Assembly (NCBI GenBank): GCA_900547025.1
Contig: UREZ01000072.1
Span: forward strand, 1 to 9,663
Length of the DNA stretch: 9,663 nt
DNA from: an uncultured Collinsella sp.
Lineage (GTDB): Bacteria > Actinomycetota > Coriobacteriia > Coriobacteriales > Coriobacteriaceae
Direction of reading: 5' to 3'
Shown here: piece by piece, positions 6,055 through 9,663 of the stretch
Layout: each line of letters begins with the position of its first letter
Position numbering within the stretch: the first letter of the stretch is position 1
The notes under the pieces: generated by a model
Told to the model about the DNA's origin: nothing
Seen by the model: the letters and a program-made list of their open reading frames with translations, nothing else
Database searches by the model: none
Translations under genes and position numbers: made by a program

Positions 6055-7377
6055 ATGGCCTTCGAGAGCGTTAACTATCAGTGCCCTGCCTGCGGTGGCC
6101 CCTTGCATTTTGCAAGCGCCGAGCAAAAGCTCGTCTGCGACTACTGTGACTCGCGCTTTGAAGTCGAAGAAGTCGAGGCCCTCTATCGCGAGCGCCAGGA
6201 CGAGGCAGATTCCAAAGCCGATGCCGCAGCCGCGGCCCCCAAGCCCGTCGCTGACGACGCGGTGCAGGAGCTCGCCCAAAACGCCGGCTACATCTGCTCG
6301 TCGTGCGGCGCCGAGCTCGTGTCCGACGGCACCGTCGCCGTCACCACCTGCCCGTACTGCGGCAACTCTGCCGTGGCACCCGGCCAGCTCTCGGGCGACT
6401 TCTCACCCGACCTGGTGATTCCGTTTAAGCTCGGGCGCAACGACGTCACGGCCGCACTCAAGGAACACTACAAGGGCAAGATCTTGCTGCCCAAGAGCTT
6501 TGTCACCGGCAACCACATCGACGAGGTCCAAGGTGTCTACGTGCCGTTTTGGCTCTACGGCGCCCGCGTTGACGGCGAAGTGTACTTTGACGCGACCAAC
6601 GAGACCGTGACCGAGGAATCCGACCGCACCGTCACGACCACCGACCACTACGATGCCTATCGCAAGGGAAATATCTCGTTTAAGCGCGTGCCCGTCGACG
6701 GATCGTCCAAGATGCCCGACGGCCACATGGACGCCATCGAGCCGTTTGACTACGACGCGCTGCGCCCGTTCTCGGTCGCATATATGCCCGGCTACATCGC
6801 CAACCGTTACGACGAGGACTGCGAGACCTGCAAGGCGCGCGCCGAGCGCCGCATAGAAGAAAGCACGATCTCGGCCCTGCGCGAGACCGTCGTCGACGAA
6901 TACGACGATGCCACGGTCGAAAGCAAGCAGCTCGACTACACCTGGGAAGACAGCGACTACGCCCTGTTCCCCGTCTGGATGCTCTCCACCTCGTGGAACG
7001 GCAAGAGCTACCTGTTTGCCATGAACGGCCAGACCGGCCGCTTGGTCGGCGAGCTCCCCTGCTCCAAGCCCAAGCTCGCCATCGCCTCGGTGCTGTTCTT
7101 TGTGATCGGATTTATCCTCTCCCAGATTCTCTTTATGGGTGAGAACGCCTTCGATCCGGATTACCTCACCTTTGATATCGAGGGCATCCTCATCAACATT
7201 ATCGCGCCGCTGATCATCGTGATTATCGGAGACGTGCTACTGGTAGGCCAGCTCAAGACGGCCAACGAGGCCACCCACGCCGACGAGTACTGCGGCGAGC
7301 TCGACCTGACCGAGAAGCACGACACCTTCAGCCACACCGAGACCACCGTTGTCATGAAAGACGACAAGGACGACTAA
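6055..7377 (+). CDS. Membrane-anchored zinc-ribbon protein, YdjG-like (TFIIB-type zinc ribbon family)
   Basis: A 440-residue protein. Two N-terminal zinc ribbons are plain: Cys10/13 with Cys28/31 and Cys81/84 with Cys99/102, with a charged Ala-rich linker between. The middle contains family-typical segments, GVYVPFWLYG and VAYMPGYIANRYD, and an extra Cys256/Cys259 pair. Two hydrophobic segments, about 341-362 and 378-400, should span the membrane, followed by a 40-residue charged tail. The layout (zinc ribbons, beta-rich middle, C-terminal TM segments) matches proteins often labelled TFIIB-type zinc ribbon-containing and is like Bacillus YdjG, which lies beside pspA and the SPFH gene ydjI. 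Here an SPFH gene likewise follows 48 bases downstream. GGAAAGGA (6041-6048) supports the start. Role in membrane-stress response is by analogy. The YdjG relationship is probable, not proven. Confidence 0.82.
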   Translation: MAFESVNYQCPACGGPLHFASAEQKLVCDYCDSRFEVEEVEALYRERQDEADSKADAAAAAPKPVADDAVQELAQNAGYICSSCGAELVSDGTVAVTTCPYCGNSAVAPGQLSGDFSPDLVIPFKLGRNDVTAALKEHYKGKILLPKSFVTGNHIDEVQGVYVPFWLYGARVDGEVYFDATNETVTEESDRTVTTTDHYDAYRKGNISFKRVPVDGSSKMPDGHMDAIEPFDYDALRPFSVAYMPGYIANRYDEDCETCKARAERRIEESTISALRETVVDEYDDATVESKQLDYTWEDSDYALFPVWMLSTSWNGKSYLFAMNGQTGRLVGELPCSKPKLAIASVLFFVIGFILSQILFMGENAFDPDYLTFDIEGILINIIAPLIIVIIGDVLLVGQLKTANEATHADEYCGELDLTEKHDTFSHTETTVVMKDDKDD

Positions 7378-7425
7378 GCAATCCAACCAATACCACCCGG
7401 CCTTTGACGAGAAAGGAAGATCACC

Positions 7426-8667
7426 ATGGGACTCTTGAAAGCTGGATTGGGAGCTGCCGGCGGCGTCATGGCCGACCAGTGGAAGGAATTTATCTACTGC
7501 GAATCGATGCCTGCTGACGTCTTGGCCTGCAAGGGCAGCAAACGCACCGGTGGCCGCAGCTCCAACACGCGCGGCGAGGACAACGTCATCTCCAACGGCT
7601 CGGTCATCGCCGTCAACGACGGCCAGGGCATGCTCGTGGTGCAAAACGGCAAGATCATCGAGGTTGCGCTGGAGCCTGGCGAGTTCGTCTTTGACACCGG
7701 CAGCGAGCCGAGCGTCTTTAGCGGCAACCTGGGCGATTCCATCAAGGAGACCTTCGCCAATATCGGCAGCCGCTTTACCTTTGGCGGCGACGCGGGCAAG
7801 GACCAGCGCGTCTACTTCATCAACACCAAGGAGATCATCGGCAACAAGTACGGCACCGCCTCGCCCGTGCCCTTCCGCGTGGTCGATAACAACATTGGCC
7901 TGGACGTCGACATCTCCGTGCGCTGCAACGGCGAGTATTCGTATCGCATCACCAACCCGCTGCTGTTCTACACCAACGTGTGCGGCAACGTGACCGATAG
8001 CTATACGCGCGACAAGATCGACAGCCAACTTAAGTCCGAGCTGCTCACCGCTCTGCAGCCCGCCTTTGCCAAGATCTCGGAGATGGGCATCCGCTACAGC
8101 GCTATCCCCGGCCACACCACCGAGCTCGCCCGTGCGCTCAACGAGGTCCTCTCTGCCGACTGGCGTGACCTGCGCGGCGTCGAGATCGTGAGCTTTGGCG
8201 TCAACTCCATCGCCGCCTCGCAAGAGGACGAGCAGATGATCAAAGACCTGCAGAAAGCCGCGGTCATGCGCGATCCCACTATGGCGGCAGCCAACATTGC
8301 CAGCGCCCAGAGCGACGCAATGCGCGCGGCAGCCGCCAACCCCAACGGCGCGATGGCGGGCTTTATGGGCATGGGCATGGCAGGCGGCATGGGCGGTATG
8401 AACGCCAGCCAGCTGTTCGCCGCCGGCCAGGCACAGCAGCAGGCCGCCCCGCAGCCGGCTCCGGCTCCCGCCCCCGCACCGGCTCCCGCCGCCGCACCTG
8501 CGGCCGGCACGTGGACTTGCAGCTGCGGCGCCACCAACACCGGCAAGTTCTGCTCCGAGTGCGGCAGTCCCGCACCCGCCCCGGCACCGGCCAAGTGGTT
8601 CTGCCCCAACTGCGGTAGCGAAAACGGCGGCAAGTTCTGCAGCAACTGCGGAACGCCCAGGCCCTAG
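7426..8667 (+). CDS. SPFH/Band-7 family protein with two C-terminal zinc ribbons, YdjI-like
   Basis: A 413-residue protein. Residues 20-275 are an SPFH (Band-7) domain of the YdjI/virion-core-protein-like type, which forms oligomers at membranes; the short N-terminus (MGLLKAGLG) could be a membrane-touching helix. Residues 305-329 are Gly/Met-rich, then a Gln and Pro-Ala repeat linker (about 337-361). Two zinc ribbons end the protein: Cys365/367 with Cys376/379, and Cys393/396 with Cys405/408. The first has CxC in place of the usual CxxC. The total is longer than B. subtilis YdjI because of the linker and paired ribbons. AAAGGA (7412-7417) supports the start. Next to the YdjG-like membrane protein, it probably forms a complex with it. 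No pspA or ydjH-like gene is in view. Family call is strong; function is by analogy only. Confidence 0.88.
   Translation: MGLLKAGLGAAGGVMADQWKEFIYCESMPADVLACKGSKRTGGRSSNTRGEDNVISNGSVIAVNDGQGMLVVQNGKIIEVALEPGEFVFDTGSEPSVFSGNLGDSIKETFANIGSRFTFGGDAGKDQRVYFINTKEIIGNKYGTASPVPFRVVDNNIGLDVDISVRCNGEYSYRITNPLLFYTNVCGNVTDSYTRDKIDSQLKSELLTALQPAFAKISEMGIRYSAIPGHTTELARALNEVLSADWRDLRGVEIVSFGVNSIAASQEDEQMIKDLQKAAVMRDPTMAAANIASAQSDAMRAAAANPNGAMAGFMGMGMAGGMGGMNASQLFAAGQAQQQAAPQPAPAPAPAPAPAAAPAAGTWTCSCGATNTGKFCSECGSPAPAPAPAKWFCPNCGSENGGKFCSNCGTPRP
8446..8508 (+). repeat. Pro-Ala codon repeat in the SPFH gene linker
   Basis: A run of CCG/CCC and GCT/GCA/GCC codons encodes alternating Pro-Ala between the Gly/Met-rich segment and the zinc ribbons. 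Such runs make a stiff extended spacer and can change length by slippage between strains. A shorter Pro-Ala repeat separates the two ribbons. Confidence 0.65.
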
Positions 8668-8685
8668 CGCCCCTAACTGGTGATG

Positions 8686-8709
8686 AGCGGGGGATCCGCC
8701 ACCCCCGCT
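8686..8709 (+). terminator. GC-rich hairpin between SPFH and lipoprotein genes (possible terminator or attenuator)
   Basis: AGCGGGGG (8686-8693) and CCCCCGCT (8702-8709) form a perfect 8-bp stem with an 8-base loop. Only a weak pyrimidine tail (GCCTTCT) follows, so termination would be partial at best. It lies 36 bases before the lipoprotein start and may lower expression of that gene relative to those upstream, or stabilise the upstream message. Confidence 0.45.
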
Positions 8710-8745
8710 GCCTTCTATGGGTTTCGTTCGATGAAGGAGGACACC

Positions 8746-9588
8746 ATGAAGACAACGTTCAAAAAGTCCGTACTCGCATTTCTGACATGCGTCCTGGCGC
8801 TCGCCTTTGCCCTGACGGGCTGCAGCGGCGGCGGCAAGGACCCCAAGGCCAACTTCGTCGGCAGCTGGGAACTCTCGGGTGGAACCCTGGAGGGCGAAGA
8901 GCTGACCGATGAGTACATGAAGATGCTCGAGGATTGGGGTGTCCACTGCGTCCTAGTTCTCGATGAGGACGGTACAGGTGCCCTCGACCTGTTCCTTGAA
9001 GTCATGGACCTTAAATGGGAGGCAAAGGACGCCACCACCGTAACCATCACCGCCGAAGACGAGTCGCATGACATGAAGCTCAAGGACGGCAAACTCATCC
9101 TCGAAGAAGATGACGGCAATCTTGTCTTTACCAAGTCTGACAAGGACCTGTCCGGTACGGTGAAGAAGGATCGCGAGAACGCCGAGAAGGAAGAGGAGAT
9201 CGATGAGGCCGTCGAAGACGACGACGTCCAGAGCGTCGAAATCTCCCCCGCCGTCACCGTCGCCGATGACGATCTGTGCACCATCACCATTACCGAGAAG
9301 TTCAAAGACGACTGGGGCGACATCGGCTTTGTCGTCAACATCACCAACAAGAGCGACAAGGACCTAACCTTCTACGCTCCTTCCGGCAAGACAAACGTCA
9401 ACGGCACCATGAAGGAACCCTGGTTCTCGGCTCACCTGATGCCCGGCACCAACGCCACCGAGGAATTCACGTTCTCGAACGGCGAGCTTGACAGCCTTGA
9501 CGACCTGGTCAACACGACCATCGGCATCGACGCCTACCTGACCGATTCCTACGAGGACGTCGCTTCCTACACCGCGACCATCGCGTAA
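8746..9588 (+). CDS. Putative lipoprotein with two beta-rich domains
   Basis: A 280-residue exported protein. The N-terminus has a KTTFKKS positive patch, a hydrophobic core and lipobox ALTGC, so Cys26 should be lipidated and the protein held on the outer face of the membrane. Residues 30-136 start with FVGSWEL and alternate strands, reminiscent of lipocalin-like small domains. Residues 140-163 form a very charged, mostly acidic linker. Residues 165-280 are a beta-sandwich-like domain with NITNKSDKDLTF, of the kind seen in DUF4352-like extracellular domains, but I cannot assign a family. I chose the ATG at 8746 because AAGGAGG (8734-8740) precedes it by 5 bases; longer in-frame starts at 8680 and 8731 have no such site. 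It follows the SPFH gene after 78 bases and a hairpin, so co-transcription is likely but not sure. Confidence 0.83.
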   Translation: MKTTFKKSVLAFLTCVLALAFALTGCSGGGKDPKANFVGSWELSGGTLEGEELTDEYMKMLEDWGVHCVLVLDEDGTGALDLFLEVMDLKWEAKDATTVTITAEDESHDMKLKDGKLILEEDDGNLVFTKSDKDLSGTVKKDRENAEKEEEIDEAVEDDDVQSVEISPAVTVADDDLCTITITEKFKDDWGDIGFVVNITNKSDKDLTFYAPSGKTNVNGTMKEPWFSAHLMPGTNATEEFTFSNGELDSLDDLVNTTIGIDAYLTDSYEDVASYTATIA

Positions 9589-9605
9589 CGGCACGTAACA
9601 TCAGC

Positions 9606-9629
9606 CGCGGATTGGCGGACACATCCGCG
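9606..9629 (+). terminator. Weak hairpin after the lipoprotein gene
   Basis: CGCGGAT (9606-9612) and ATCCGCG (9623-9629) are perfectly complementary with a 10-base loop, 17 bases after the stop codon. The position suits a transcript end, but no T-run follows, so intrinsic termination is doubtful. The remaining bases to 9663 hold nothing I can identify. Confidence 0.35.
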
Positions 9630-9663
9630 CACTTGCCAGGCGGGGCCGCAGGAAATGATCCCG

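Noticed and set aside
7237..8946. Minus-strand open frame of 569 codons
   Set aside because: It runs antisense across the YdjG-like, SPFH and lipoprotein genes; the Gly/Ala/Val/His-rich product is a by-product of GC-rich codons on the other strand.

Overview
The window reads as chromosomal DNA of a high-GC gut Actinomycetota of the Coriobacteriia, most like Collinsella. This is an inference from the strong preference for C/G-ending codons, AGGAGG-type ribosome sites and the gene types (a sugar PTS permease, an Ig-like-domain esterase, a DUF1593 protein, zinc-ribbon proteins). No rRNA, tRNA, CRISPR array or transposase gene was seen.

Layout. (1) Positions 1-1415, minus strand: a PTS sugar permease with fused EIIB and EIIC domains, cut by the window edge. 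Its frame stays open to base 1, so the C-terminal end is unknown. (2) Positions 1416-1905: an AT-richer divergent control region of about 490 bp. It is full of short repeats: at least 11 GTTTA-type hexamers in both orientations, four TGAACG copies and several perfect palindromes. (3) Positions 1906-3243, plus strand: an alpha/beta-hydrolase esterase with an N-terminal Ig-like domain. (4) Positions 3507-5018, plus strand: a DUF1593 (nucleoside-hydrolase-like plus Sde182 C-terminal) protein. It is flanked on both sides by large, unrelated imperfect palindromes (3255-3377 and 5078-5173), and its first two thirds has T-ending codon use unlike its neighbours. (5) Positions 5294-9588, plus strand: four closely spaced genes, probably one transcription unit. 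They encode a DUF4428/zinc-ribbon protein, a two-TM zinc-ribbon protein resembling Bacillus YdjG, an SPFH/Band-7 protein with two C-terminal zinc ribbons resembling YdjI, and a lipoprotein.

How the parts may work together. The PTS permease and the esterase share one control region, so they may be co-regulated in use of a carbohydrate, possibly an acylated one; the substrate cannot be read from sequence. The 5294-9588 cluster looks like a membrane-associated assembly. B. subtilis ydjG, ydjH and ydjI lie beside pspA and are tied to membrane stress. Here ydjG-like and ydjI-like genes occur without pspA or a ydjH-like gene in view, and with a DUF4428 protein and a lipoprotein instead. Three successive proteins carrying zinc ribbons, two of them with several, is the most system-like signal in the window.
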